Of a stretch of 64,000 bases of DNA, positions 1 through 11,630 are shown piece after piece. Origin of the DNA: Caenorhabditis remanei (taxonomy: Eukaryota; Nematoda; Chromadorea; Rhabditida; Rhabditidae); NCBI RefSeq assembly GCF_010183535.1, contig NC_071332.1:11284001-11348000 (forward strand). Reading direction: 5' to 3'. The first letter of the stretch is position 1; every line of letters begins with the position of its first letter. Made by a program: the position numbers and the translations under genes. Under the pieces are notes generated by a model, which worked only from the letters and a program-made list of their open reading frames with translations, had not been told where the DNA came from and did not search any database.

Positions 1-3000
1 TGGCAAGGAGATAGTAATCCTGGGAGTATGCTACTAGCAATGCATGGATTGAACAAATCAATAACAGTTGCCCTAGATGCTCTACAGAATCCATATCTTA
101 CGGATGATTCAAGTACTGGTGGACTCCAAAATCTGGCAGATTTGTCGAAAGTTTTCACAGATATCGAAAGTCAGTGGTTTAAGAAAATTGTTGCGAAAGG
201 AGCAAGCACAAAGAAACTTGCCGATGCTTTTGAGCCACACCGGAAAATCTCAAAAGAAATAATACTGCTCGAATCTTCGTGGAAAGAATTACTCGGAATA
301 CTCGGAGAGGAAGATAAAGAAATGAAGAATCACTTTGAACCCCTGATAGGGATTATGGAATTTGCCGTAAAAACACCAAACGCAGCCGAAACGGTCAGTA
401 GTAAAGAAGTGAACTGCTTGGAAAAAGGAAGCAACACTTTCAATATCAACGACCTTCTTCCATTAGAAAATGATATGCGACAGATCGAAGATGTTGCACT
501 CAAGATGAAAAACCTCGACAAACAATTCAACGCAATATCAGTTTTTCAAGCTAATGGCTTGGTAATAGCTATCAATGAACTGAAAGGGATACTTGAAAAC
601 ACAAATATTAGTTGTGCCGAAAAAATAATAGAAATAAGTTCTTTGGAATACAAATTCGAAAATACGGGAAGGATTCGACGCAACATCTTCGGTTCGTTAC
701 GGAAAGTGCGGGATATAGCCTATTCAATGAAGGAATTAAAAAACACGATCGGAAATATAAACAGTTTAAAAGAAGTTAAATTTGATATAGTTATGGATCA
801 GTTACAAATGAAAACAGTTTCGGATTGTTTCAGGTGCGTGAATTATATTGAATTGAGAAACGGTGAGAAACCTAAGAATCAGAAATTTGTTTTCGAAGTG
901 ACCTGAATCATAAACGTAAAGTGTCCTCAGTTTTTGCAGAGGTCCGAAGTTCAATGGCGTGAATGCCTCTCTCAATGTGATGAATTCAATTCTATCAATC
1001 TCACCTGCGGCTGCAGTAATATCTACTTCCTATAAGAATAAACTAAAGAAAGTAATTTTCCAATTAGGTGCATTGCTATATGTCTGAATTCATTTTATTT
1101 GCAGGTTAAAAATGCACTAGCTGCCATTTATAAAACTGCCAGCACCTCTTATTCAACAAGAACATCAGATGAAACGACGAAAATTCTTCTGGCATTTAAT
1201 AACTCCAAAACTTTGGCTGAGAATATCGGCAAGAGTACTGGCATGCTGGAAAGTCTTGAGGCTGCCTATCAGGATCGCAAAATCCTTCTGGATTTGAGCC
1301 CTGAAGTTATGCCGAAAGAAATCTTGAGAATTTGTGAGAACGAAGGTTTATCGGAGTGGAAGAATCCACGAAGATTGGTCAATGAAATGATAGCAGATTA
1401 TGAGAGATTGAATAAAGTTGCAAAGAGTCTTCGGAACGACGGTCTGATTGAGATGACAAAAATTTTCGAAGAAGCGGCAGGGATACGTGGTTTGCCAGGG
1501 AGTGAAGGACAGAAATTAAGAATTGGCAGTGAGTTGTTTGTTTCTAGAGAGCATCAAAAGCTTCTTCCAGAAATAAGGATTTCCAAATTTTTTTGTAGAT
1601 AAAATCGTTCAAGATAACATGGAAGCATCAAAAACATACAAGAATCAAAAACATATAATCGATAACATCACGAAACTTTTAATAAAAATTGAGAAATTAG
1701 ATTTGGATTTTGCTAAAAATCAAGGTCGATTGAAGAATGCGAAAGTGACAGTTACTAGCCTGATGAATTACTTCGATGAGATATTCGGAAATTCGAAGCA
1801 GAAAACAGTTACGATCGAAAAACAAGTGAACCTCTCATGGATTGTCATTCTGGGACTTTCGATAGGAATTTTCTTTTCGATTCTGATTGGATTAATTGCA
1901 ATTTATGGTTTGACTAAAAGTGGAAGAGCAAAATACAGAAACACCTATATGTATTATTGTGGGAAACCAGAAGATTTTGAAAAGAGGTGGAGATATTCGG
2001 TTAGTGAAATGTGTTTAATCGAACTTTCCACATATTTTTATTTTAGAACTTCATGGATACAATCAATGGCAAAAATGCTCTTCTGGATGCTGTTCGTGAA
2101 GAAAATGAACCTAATTTATTGAAAGCATTGAAGAATGGAGCTTATATTGATGCTTATAACAGTGAGTTAAAACACTATGTGCTTCAATACTTTACATCAG
2201 AACATTCCAGAATTCGGGAACACTGCTCTTCACGTGGCAACTAAACTTGGACATCCAGAATTTGTGGAGCTTCTCATAAAATATGGAGCAGATCGTTCTC
2301 TTCTGAATTACAAGAATCTAAGACCAATGCAATTGATTCCCTATGACAAGAATGATTTGCCTGAACACAAGGCGAAGTGTGACCAAATAAAGAAGATTTA
2401 CAAGAAATATGAAAACAAAGCATTCCGATGCAGTGAGTTATCCTTGCCACTTATGAATTACCTAATATTTTTTGTCTTCAGGTGTTCCTCAAGTTTTCCC
2501 ATCAAGCTCTTTTCACATTTATATGGACGACTCGACAGACGTTAAACTCTGCAATAGTTTCATAGATAAATTTCCAGGAATTGTAAGCTCAATCATGTTT
2601 TTTCAAAAATAATGTTCACCGTCAAAGTTTCCAGACTACCGACGAAATCACGTCAAATATAACTCATTGTGTTGTGAAAGTGGATTCTAACGGAGTTTTT
2701 GAGACCGACCGTTTGGATCTTCTTCAAAGAGTATTCCACGGAGAAATTATTGTGAAAGAGCAGTGGATGGCTGATTGTTTGAATGATGAGAAATTTATTG
2801 AACAGGATTATAAATATCTTGTTGAGGAGATCAAATTCAATGGAGTCGTCTACAAATCGGTTTTACAATGGACGGAAGCAATGGCAAAAGGAACAATGCC
2901 ATATCTGGTTGGGGCTTGTGTGGTTTTTGTTTTCAAAGCAGGTTATCCGAATTGTGAGTTTGGAAAAAAACTAACGATTTAACTAGAACCGAATATTTTT

Positions 3001-3335
3001 CCAGTGGCCATTTTGACAGAAATTATAAAAGCTCATGGAGGGTATGTGTTGTCACAATTTCCTCAGAAGGAACATTTCAACGTCAATTCTCATCCATATC
3101 TTCATTCTCATTTGGGACCACTATTTGTTCTTCATGATGGATCGGTAGAAATAATAAAATTCCAATTAATTCAAATTCAGTTTTATTTCAGACCGACTTG
3201 ACTGTATACAAAAACGATGCTGATAGGATGTTCACCGTTTTCGATGAGCAGGAATTCGTGGAATTTATGTTGAAGCGAGATATTCATAGAGATAATACTG
3301 AGAAACCGATTGCAGTTATGATTGGAGACGAGTGA
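1..3335 (+). CDS. WSN-like / transmembrane / ankyrin / BRCT protein, 5' truncated by window
   Basis: The gene is open from base 1 and its 5' part lies outside the window. Exons by splice sites are 1-833, 940-1015, 1105-1528, 1599-1999, 2047-2161, 2211-2432, 2482-2582, 2635-2953, 3005-3144 and 3192-3335; they sum to 925 codons with the stop. The first four exons form a helical, coiled-coil-rich region containing the block QWFKKIVAKGAST, shared with the next gene. A single membrane span (about 1837-1908) follows, then a juxtamembrane block CGKPEDFEKRWRYS, an ankyrin repeat (NTALHVATKLGH, 2211-2310) and two BRCT-like domains from about 2500. An AATAAA signal lies near 3357. It is a tandem paralogue of the gene at 3751-7771 and keeps two introns that gene lacks. 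By family the ectodomain has unknown function. The ANK-BRCT-BRCT order resembles BARD1. Function is not known and orientation in the membrane is inferred. Confidence 0.85.
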
Positions 3336-3657
3336 TCTATGATGTTTAATGTTTGAATAAAAATATGATGATTCTTAGTTAGTCTGACACACTCTAGCAA
3401 AAATGAAGAAAATGATTTCAGATATTTTTCATGTAGAATAATAATCCAGAGAACTCAATCTACATAAGGATCTAATAGTAAGAGTTAAATTACGAAACTT
3501 GAGCAAAAAATTATTTTTTTTGTACCTGACCTCTACGTGTTGCCGTAAATTTACATTTTCCGGTAGTATTTTTGGAAGTTAATAGTCAATTCGTATCTTT
3601 ACAAAGTTTGTATAATATTATCATCGCTGTTCATCAAAAGTATAAATCTTTCGGTAA
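3336..3657. other. intergenic spacer between the two WSN-like genes
   Basis: It holds the polyadenylation signal of the upstream gene and AT-rich DNA with no credible ORF. The proximal upstream region of the next gene follows. Confidence 0.6.
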
Positions 3658-3703
3658 TAAGTTTTCTTGAAGACTCAATATAAGTTTTCTTGAAGACTCA
3701 ATA
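3658..3703 (+). repeat. 23-bp exact tandem duplication upstream of the second WSN-like gene
   Basis: Two adjacent identical 23-bp copies (3658-3680 and 3681-3703) begin TAAGTTTTCTTGAAGACTC. Each contains TTCTTGAA, an inverted TTCnnGAA pair of the kind found in heat-shock elements. The duplication ends 47 bp before the start codon at 3751. A regulatory role is inference. Confidence 0.75.
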
Positions 3704-3750
3704 TATAAACTTTCTATTTTCAGGGAAAAACGTTAGAAACCATATGCCTC

Positions 3751-6700
3751 ATGCGTACATTATTTGTTTTCATTGCAATAATTTTCTCAGTGAGAGTCTC
3801 GGGGAAGTCAAAATCAGGTCAGTAGTTTTCGATTGCCGAGAATCGCAACATAGTTTTTTGTCGATACAAACTAAACTCGTAACGAGTCCGTAAGACCTTG
3901 TTTCAGTCCCATCCGGTCTACAACTGATATCCAAAGATTTTGCAATTCTATCACGTGTCACTAATGCTATCTACCTTCAATCTGCTTTTCTCAAAAAAGA
4001 TTTAGAAGTTCGAATTTTTCTCGCCGAACTGCTTCAAATCGGCTCACAGAGTTTCTCGAAAATGGTTGATGTGGATATTCAAACAGCAATTGATGAGCTG
4101 TACAGAATGAATGAAACTATGTCTCGATACCCACAGAATCTCATTGAGATAAAAGATTTGCTTCAAAGTCGCCACAACATTATCATTGTAAAGGAGATTG
4201 CGGAACAAGCAGATTCTTTCTCTGACACGATGAAGTATTCATTGATAGACATGCTGATAAAAGCAAGGAATATTCGAGAATTTTTCATTGTTAACAACAA
4301 TTGCTCAAGATTGAATCATACAATAATTTTCGCTTTTCTGGATCTTTTCGAAGGAACAAAACCGCTACCTGAAAGCAATATAATTTCAGAAAGTTTAAAT
4401 AACTTTCTTGAAAAATATGGCAGACAGGAGATCTTCCAATGTTTGATTTCCTTTCCTAAATTGAGTACTGAAGCAGAGAAAATCTTGAAATCGAGAGAAT
4501 ATAGAAACTACAAGAAACTTATTGATGTAAAAAACATTGCTCTGAAGTTCACTTCAAGAATAAACGATTTGAGAAAATTGGCTGATAGAGGACTCAACGA
4601 AATCAAAGAATCATTCAGATTTTCAAGGCCGGCTTGGGATGGAAACAGCGAAAATTATAACCAAACTCAGATCAAAAATGCATTTGAACATTTTCTCGTT
4701 TCGGCTGAAGAAATATACAAGTATCAAACTATTGAGTACACACCATCTTCAATTCATACCGCTGGATTTTTGGGATCTAAAGATATGAAGAAAGTTATTG
4801 GCGATTTGAAGAGACCGTGGTTTAAAAAGAACATAGCCAGAGGTGCGAGCACCAAGAACCTTGAAAAGGCACTGCTCCTTTTTCGAAAAGTTCCACAAAC
4901 AATCATCGATTTGGAGACTTCGTGGAAGAAGTTCGTAAATTTTACAAGTAGAAACGACAATATTCAAATAACGATTGAACTCTTATTAGATATAACAAAA
5001 GTTTCTGAAAATTATCGAAGTTACAAAAAAATATTGGATAAGTCAAGCAAACTACTATCCAATTGTTTGAATTTCGGTGGAATTTTCGATCATGAACAGT
5101 TTCGAATTTTTGAAAACGAACAGATTCCCTTGAAGGAAATAATGACAATAATTTTAGAAATTAACGAAAGATTTTCTCGGTTCGAAGAACGCTATTTCCC
5201 TTTTATAAGTGGAAAATTGGATATAAAAAATCTCGAAACTATCAGAAAAAATATGAATTGGGTCTTCTCTCTAGCGAAGTTTCAAAATATAACCGACGAA
5301 ACATCACTAGAAAGTATGCACGAGATGCGAGATTGGTTCAAATTGGCTGACAAGAACAATGGCTATTTGATGTTGCTCAGAGAAAGCGCCGAGTGGTCAA
5401 TGAAGTTGAAAAAATTGAAAGAAAAATCAGAGAATCTTGAACAGAAACAGAGCATATCCGTTAAAGACATTTTGAATAAGATAAAACTAATTGAGTCGGG
5501 AAAATGCTTCAGGTAAATTTTTTATTCTAAATTTCAGACCGCCAAAAAAAGAGTTTAGAAACATTATATGTTTTTATTGTAGGAAAGACAGTTCGTACTT
5601 TGTCAAACTTCAGAACGTCATTAGTAGTTTGATCAGTATCACATTATTCACTTCAAACATGGTCCCTCAAACTAGAGAATACTTGGATTCTCTTTCTGAA
5701 GTGAGGATTTACGAACTCCCTGATGCAGACCAAAACCAGTTCCTTTCAGGTCAAAAACAAACTGGAAATTGTGAAAAAAGAGATAATGACTGTGAACAAG
5801 ATGAGACCGACTTCCGATTCGAATGCTGTTTTGTCTCTGACAAATGCTCGACAGATATCTGAAGCTATTGGACTTTGTACTCGGACTCTGAAGAATATGG
5901 ATAGTGCACGTCGACACAGAAAACATCTTCTGAGTATCAAGGAATTCGAGAAGGAGACAGAAGAAACATTGAGACATTTCAAGTTGAGAGACTGGGAACA
6001 TCCATCGACTGCATTAAGGGACATGCTTGATAAAATTGACGAATTGAATCAAGAGTCAATCAATCTGAAAAACGATAGTCTGGATGAAATGACAGGAATT
6101 CTTGAGAAGGCGGCAAAAATCAATGGAATGCCTGGAAAGAAGACAACATTGCAAAAGTTTTACAGTGAGTTTAGACAAACCAACAATGTGCCAAATATTA
6201 GAATTTGTTTCAGAGAACTTATCCACGTCATCACATGAAGAGAGTTATTCGAACGACGACTATTACTTTAATATTGTTCAAAACCTAGATTTGCAATTCT
6301 CAGATTATCATGGTCGTCTCAGAAATTCTCGCGAATTTCTCGCGTTATTGAAAAACTACTTTGATGAAATATTCGGTGAGCCGAATCCAAAGAACAACAA
6401 GAAGAGCATTGAACCGGCTGTCTCTATTACAAGTTTAGTGTTCATTATAATTGGAATTATTTTCGTCATATTAATCGTGTCTGTGCTGGTTTATGGGTTG
6501 ACAGAAGCAGGGAGGACGAAATACAAGAATCTCTATCTATATTATTTTGGGAAACCAGAAGAATTTGAAAAACGATGGAGGTATTCGGTGAGCTTTGTTT
6601 CGAATGTTATCAAAAAAAGAAACCCTTGTTACAGCTGTTTATGGATCAGTTCAATCTGAAAAACTCGCTCCTGGATGCAGTTCGAGAAGTGAATAAAACC

Positions 6701-7771
6701 AATTTATTGAAAGTTCTAAAGAATGGAGCATACGTTAACGTCTACAATAGTATGTTATCATTGTCTTGAATTCGTATTATAAACATTTTCAGAATATGGT
6801 AACACAGCCCTCCACGTAGCCACTAAACTTGGTCATGTTGAATTGGTTGACGTCCTCATCCGATATGGAGCAGATCGTACTCTACTTAACAGTTCCAATC
6901 GTCTTCCTGAAGAGATGCTTCCATTCAGATATCGAGCTTATCAACCGGAGAAGGCAGATCAATACGATAAGATCAAAGCAATTTACAAGAAATACAAAAA
7001 TAAGAAGTTCCGGAAGAGTGTTCCTCAAGTGTTTCCTGTTCATTCTTTTCATATTTTCATAGATGACAGAACGGAGACGAATTTGACCAATACTTTCATG
7101 GAGAAGTTTCAATCAATAACATCAGATGAAGCAATGGAAACAACCACTCACTTCGTTGTGAAAACAGATCAGTATGGAGTAATGGAAACTGATCGTTTGG
7201 ATCTATTACTATGGATATTCAATGGAGTCATTATAGTAAAAGAACAATGGATGACTGACTGTTTGGACGATGAAAAAATAATTTCACAGGATTACAACTA
7301 TCTGGTTGAAAATATAAAGTACAAAGGAGTCATTTACAATTCAATACTTACATGGACTGAATATATGGCTAAAGGAAAGATGCCATTTTTGATTGGAGTA
7401 TACGTGGCATTGGTAATGGAACATTATGATAATCGTAAGAGAATTCGTCTTATTTGAATTTTTAACCCAAATTACTTTCAGTATTAACTCTCACTGCAAT
7501 CATCGAATCACACGGCGGAATAGTGTTGAATGAGTTCCCCTTGAAAGGGTACTTCAACAAAAATGCTCACCCGTATCTGCATGCGAATCTGGGTCCAATT
7601 TTCTTGATCCATGATGGATCAATTGACCTGAACGAATACAAAAACGATCCGGATAGACTATACAATCTGTTTACAGAAGAGGAATTCGTTATCTTTTTGT
7701 TGAAGCATGAAATCAATATTGATACTAGAGAAAACCCGATTCCGGCGATCAAGGAGAAAGCGATTAAGTGA
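3751..7771 (+). CDS. secreted-entry WSN-like / transmembrane / ankyrin / tandem-BRCT protein
   Basis: This is a complete gene of 1208 aa. Exons are 3751-3817, 3907-5512, 5583-5700, 5750-6164, 6214-6587, 6635-6749, 6793-7434 and 7482-7771. The first exon encodes a clear signal peptide (MRTLFVFIAIIFSVRVSG). A WSN-like N-terminal block follows (ILSRVTNAIYLQSAFLKKDL), then several hundred residues of helical ectodomain. A membrane span lies at roughly residues 805-828, followed by FGKPEEFEKRWRYS, an ankyrin repeat (about 865-910) and two BRCT-like domains to the C-terminus. The first BRCT has THFVV, then a hydrophobic helix, then VKEQWMTDCL. If the signal peptide works, the ANK-BRCT tail faces the cytosol. 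No RING domain is present, so this is not BARD1 itself. The WSN family has no assigned function; the signal peptide, span and domain order are seen directly. Confidence 0.88.
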
Positions 7772-8233
7772 CCTTTGCTGGTTTTTTTAATGAAGTAGTT
7801 CTACTCGAAACTTAAATTTATATTTTTATTTGGAGAAACTCTTCGCTCTGATAACTTTAGAATTTTCTCTAATCGTACTGCATTTGAATTCTCAGTTTCT
7901 CTTCAAACTTATGATGTGTGTCTTCACAAAAAATTCATCCACTCTGGTTCGAATCCTGTTTCACAAAATTTATCTTAGTTATTCGTTTCATTTTTATTTA
8001 TTTATTCAAACAGAAAATTTCTTGAATGAAAAAAACATCAAATAAAAAAGGAATGAAAGAGAAAGAGAAAAAGTTGAAAAACAATTGATGATTGAAGCAG
8101 ATAAATATATGGATAGCGTGTACAGTTATTTTTATTTATTGAAAGAAATTGATGATATTGATGAAAACGTGGTGAGAATAAAAACGAAGACCAAAAAGTC
8201 TATGAACTTACAGATGGAAGTTCTAGATAAAAT
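7772..8233. other. intergenic, convergent 3' ends
   Basis: This is AT-rich DNA between the convergent WSN-like gene (+) and the small gene at 8234-8746 (-). A GGTTCGAATCC string at 7946 is not part of a tRNA gene. I see no coding signal. Confidence 0.5.
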
Positions 8234-8746
8234 CTAGAATAAAGAGGATCCGTGAGTGTTGATTTCCGTTTGGATATTGGCAATCTCCACTTTCTTCTTC
8301 TCCACTTGATCCAGAAGACTTTTGAGATCTTTTTGAGATTTCTGGAGACGCAGCTCCATGTAGCGATTAGTTGCCTCTTCAATCAGATCTGAAACTGAAA
8401 ATTGACTGAAACGAATAGAATATTTTACACAAACCAGCAGTAGACTGAGCAGCGATGACGGCTTTACTGACGTGGACTGAAACAAAACAAACAAATTGTC
8501 ATCTCTCGTTTAGATAAATGTGAAGACTTACAGTTGTGGCTCAACTCGATGTTTCTGGCAGTGATACCGAAACGCTTCCATTGTTTCTGAGTGGCAGATG
8601 GAGCTAAAAATGTTTCATTTTCGAAACCTTCCCAGTCCACCCGAAAACTCACCCATTCCTTGAACGATTCTGATGAGTTGGTTCATATAATGTTCCGGTT
8701 TGATCGGGCTGTTTGGATTGAATGTTGCCGGAGTGCGTGAAGACAT
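8234..8746 (-). CDS. small helical protein of unknown function, paralogue of 10566-11394
   Basis: It encodes 122 aa in four exons (8746-8653, 8603-8532, 8476-8435, 8394-8234), with phases that match throughout. The N-terminus is MSSRTPATFNPNSPIKPEHY, followed by QLIRIVQGM and a block with KQWKRFGITARNIELSHN. The last exon is a charged helix that looks coiled-coil forming (KSLLDQVEKKKVEIANIQTE). No signal peptide or membrane span is visible, so a soluble intracellular protein is likely. The first two exons align with those of the + strand gene at 10566-11394, including both splice positions; the C-terminal parts differ. I do not recognise the family. Its size and helical tail would fit a subunit of a larger complex, which is only a guess. 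Confidence 0.75.
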
Positions 8747-10565
8747 TCTTCCTGAAACTATGTCACCGTACTAAAATAATTTCGAAACAAAGAAAATCCC
8801 GAGAAGTTGACACCTCAGAAGTAGGTTCAAGTCGCCTCTTTTTTCTCATTTGTTTATAATGCCGTGAAACTCGGCAAAAGGGGAATGTAGTCGGGCGGCA
8901 CAAAAGGAACGTCTGCTGACCTCGAAAAAGTGCGAAAGAGCTTGTAAACCATCTGGCGAAGAAAGAAGTGATCTATGTCACAAATAAACAGTTCTAATGA
9001 GACAAAATCACATAATAGGTTACAAGATTTCAGAAGGTTTCCTTTTTTATATTGCGAATTTTCAAAAATAGGAACCGAAATAAAATTTTATCTTGACTCA
9101 ACATGAATAACTTTTTTGGTAAATGTCTTTCATTCTCTATGGACAACAGACAAAGTGCAAAACTCGAAAAAGTTTAACTACTCACTCGAGCAACCCTTTG
9201 CTAATTCGTGTCTAGTCATTAACTTTCTCTTGATTGAAAAATTTTCGCAAATTTCTGACGAAGATTTAACACTCCTCATGACACTATTTTCTATGTTAAG
9301 GTTCAAAACAACTTTTTCGCGACTTCAGTAATTCGATGCTAGCGCATCATCTCAGAAACAATTAAGCGACATCGAGAAATCCAAAAAACATCGACAAGAA
9401 TGCTATTGAAAAATCAAAAACAAGTGAAAATGGTGGTTTCTTTTCAGCATTGGTACAAGAAATATACATAAATGTTTTCCACCGTGCAAACAGAAATGGA
9501 TAGAATCCCATCAAAACGAAACTTTTATAGCAGAGAAAAGAGGCAAAAAGAAGCGAATCGGAGGGAAATTTAATGTGAAAACTCTGCGAAAATACTGTTT
9601 TTCTCTTCGTCTTCTCTTGGAGAAAAATTTGGAAAAGAGTTTCAGAAGAGCGGGCTGTGTTCTCTAATTTACAAAACTGCTTGGAGGTATCTGGCTCTTT
9701 GCTGTCGCACGTTGAAAAGAATGTGAAAGTAATTTTAGATAAAAGTTTGAAAGTACGAAAAAGCGTATAAATGGAGACGAGGGAAAGATATAGACAGGAA
9801 ATAAGAGAGAGAATGAGGATTTCTGCATATGCTTATTAGCATCTAGCCATAACATTTTCTACCTGATTTGCATCCCCAAGGAACGGGTGTCTGAGGATTC
9901 TCGCCATCATTGTTTTTCAGAATTTTCAGCAAAAGTAATGACTGGTTTTCAAGGAATGAGTCGGCGTATCTGGAATGAGTGGAAGCTACGTCTTTTCACC
10001 GGGACTATGTCTCACAGAAACTATCGGGAAACACCTGATCAGTATCTTCTACCAGAATATACACCTGCTGTTGCTTTCTGTCAACACTTCCAACCAAGGG
10101 AACGGAGAACAAAGAGATGTTCAACTTTAATGAACCGTTGTGATATATTCTCCTCTCTTTTTGAGCATCTGCCTCTTTCTCTTTTAGAGATGGCTAGGGT
10201 TCACTCGTATAATAACTGGCTCAGATTCCGGCGAATCGTTTATACAGTTCTTCAGTATCGTCTTATTCTACTTTATGACCCAACTCTTACATCTGCCCGG
10301 CGGCTTCTTATTAATCGCAAAACATATACAAACTGTCGAGATGGTCATAATAAAAGGAGGAGCTAACGTGACCTTTGAACGCCTTTTCCGACCTCTTCTG
10401 TGTCAATGTATCATGTAACAAGGACCGCCCTTTTTGGGTTTTATTGGTCGGTGATCAGTACAGCTTCATCCGTTACTCTAAACTTGTTGAGATGCTTTCT
10501 TAAAATTTATCCATAACGAACTCTAAGTTTCAATGGTTACATTTTCAGAAGTACGTTGAGACGAC
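8747..10565. other. intergenic between two divergent paralogues
   Basis: This 1.8-kb region is the shared upstream space of two divergently transcribed paralogues. An open frame of 159 codons (9887-10366, +) has no recognised similarity, no introns and no family signature; I do not call it a gene. No repeats stand out. Confidence 0.45.
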
Positions 10566-11394
10566 ATGTCTGATCCACCACCGATTGTTCCATCGGTAGA
10601 TCCTAAGTTGCCGTATGCTTGCGTTAACGATTTGATTCGACTTGTCCGACAAATGGGTAAACTCTCTAATTTTATTTGTGAATCTTTTTCAGAACTTACA
10701 CATTTTTCAGCCCCGCATGCTACTCAGTGGCAATGGAACGAGTTTGGAATTCTTGCACGTCGCATCGAACTCAGTCACGAGTGTAAGAGCATCAAGTAGA
10801 TAACTTTTAAACTAAATTATTATGTTTCAGTTTACCTCAAGAAAGCTTACAGTTCAGTTGAGAAGTCCAGCTCGTGCAAGTCAACCGCTGACAATCTCCT
10901 GGTGAAACCTGCTAAAATAGATTGTAATGAGACTGCACTGAAAAACTCGATCGGGAAAGTATTTTCGAATGTTAAAGAGATTGACAAGAAGAATAGTGTG
11001 ATGCATCTGGAAATTGAAAAAGCCAAGAATACACGAATGGTTGTTGAAGAATCAGATAGTCAGAAAGGTAAATTTATGTTTTATCGACATCTGAGAACAA
11101 ACAGCAATTTCAGATAACGTCAGCAACTTCATAACAATGAATGCGGATATAATCAGTCTTCGCAACGTCGTCAACAAAACTTTGTACAAGTACGAGCTCA
11201 TGAGTAAGGGATTGGAAAGTGCGATGCGCACAAATATCAACCTGAACGGAGAGCTCGATATTTTCCATGCCAAAGCAATCAATACTGCGATGGAATTTCA
11301 AGACATAGAGGATAGAGTTCAATGTTGTATCGCAGAACTCGAATTTTGCAAGTACGAGATCCAAGCGAAAAGAAACAAGGAAAAATACGATTAA
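10566..11394 (+). CDS. helical protein of unknown function, longer paralogue of 8234-8746
   Basis: It encodes 226 aa in exons 10566-10656, 10711-10782, 10831-11067 and 11114-11394. The N-terminus (MSDPPPIVPSVDPKLPYACV) and the block QWQWNEFGILARRIELSHE match the - strand gene at 8234-8746, and the first two introns fall at the same codons and phases. The C-terminal half (from about residue 60) is charged, helical and almost twice as long as in the paralogue, with little obvious similarity to it. No signal peptide or membrane segment is visible. The pair are head-to-head copies, so the duplication was inverted. Function is unknown. Confidence 0.75.
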
Positions 11395-11630
11395 TTTCCT
11401 ATTGTCAATCTCAACTTCTTATAGAGCATTGCTTATTCTTCGCTTCATCTCTTAAATTTCAATCATATGTATTCCAATATATATAATATACCTTTTTATC
11501 TCTGTCAATTATGTTTATTGCAATTAATCCAAACATTCACCCTACTTTTTAATATAGTCAGAAATTCGTTGAGATCAAATACCAACAATGCAGAGGTCAT
11601 CAAATTCGATCAATTTTCTTTCAGAATGCA

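Noticed and set aside
7946..7956. GGTTCGAATCC, a tRNA B-box string
   Set aside because: No A-box or cloverleaf can be built upstream at the required spacing.
9887..10366. Open frame of 159 codons on the + strand
   Set aside because: No recognisable family, no splice structure and no start context. A frame of this length is plausible by chance in 64 kb.
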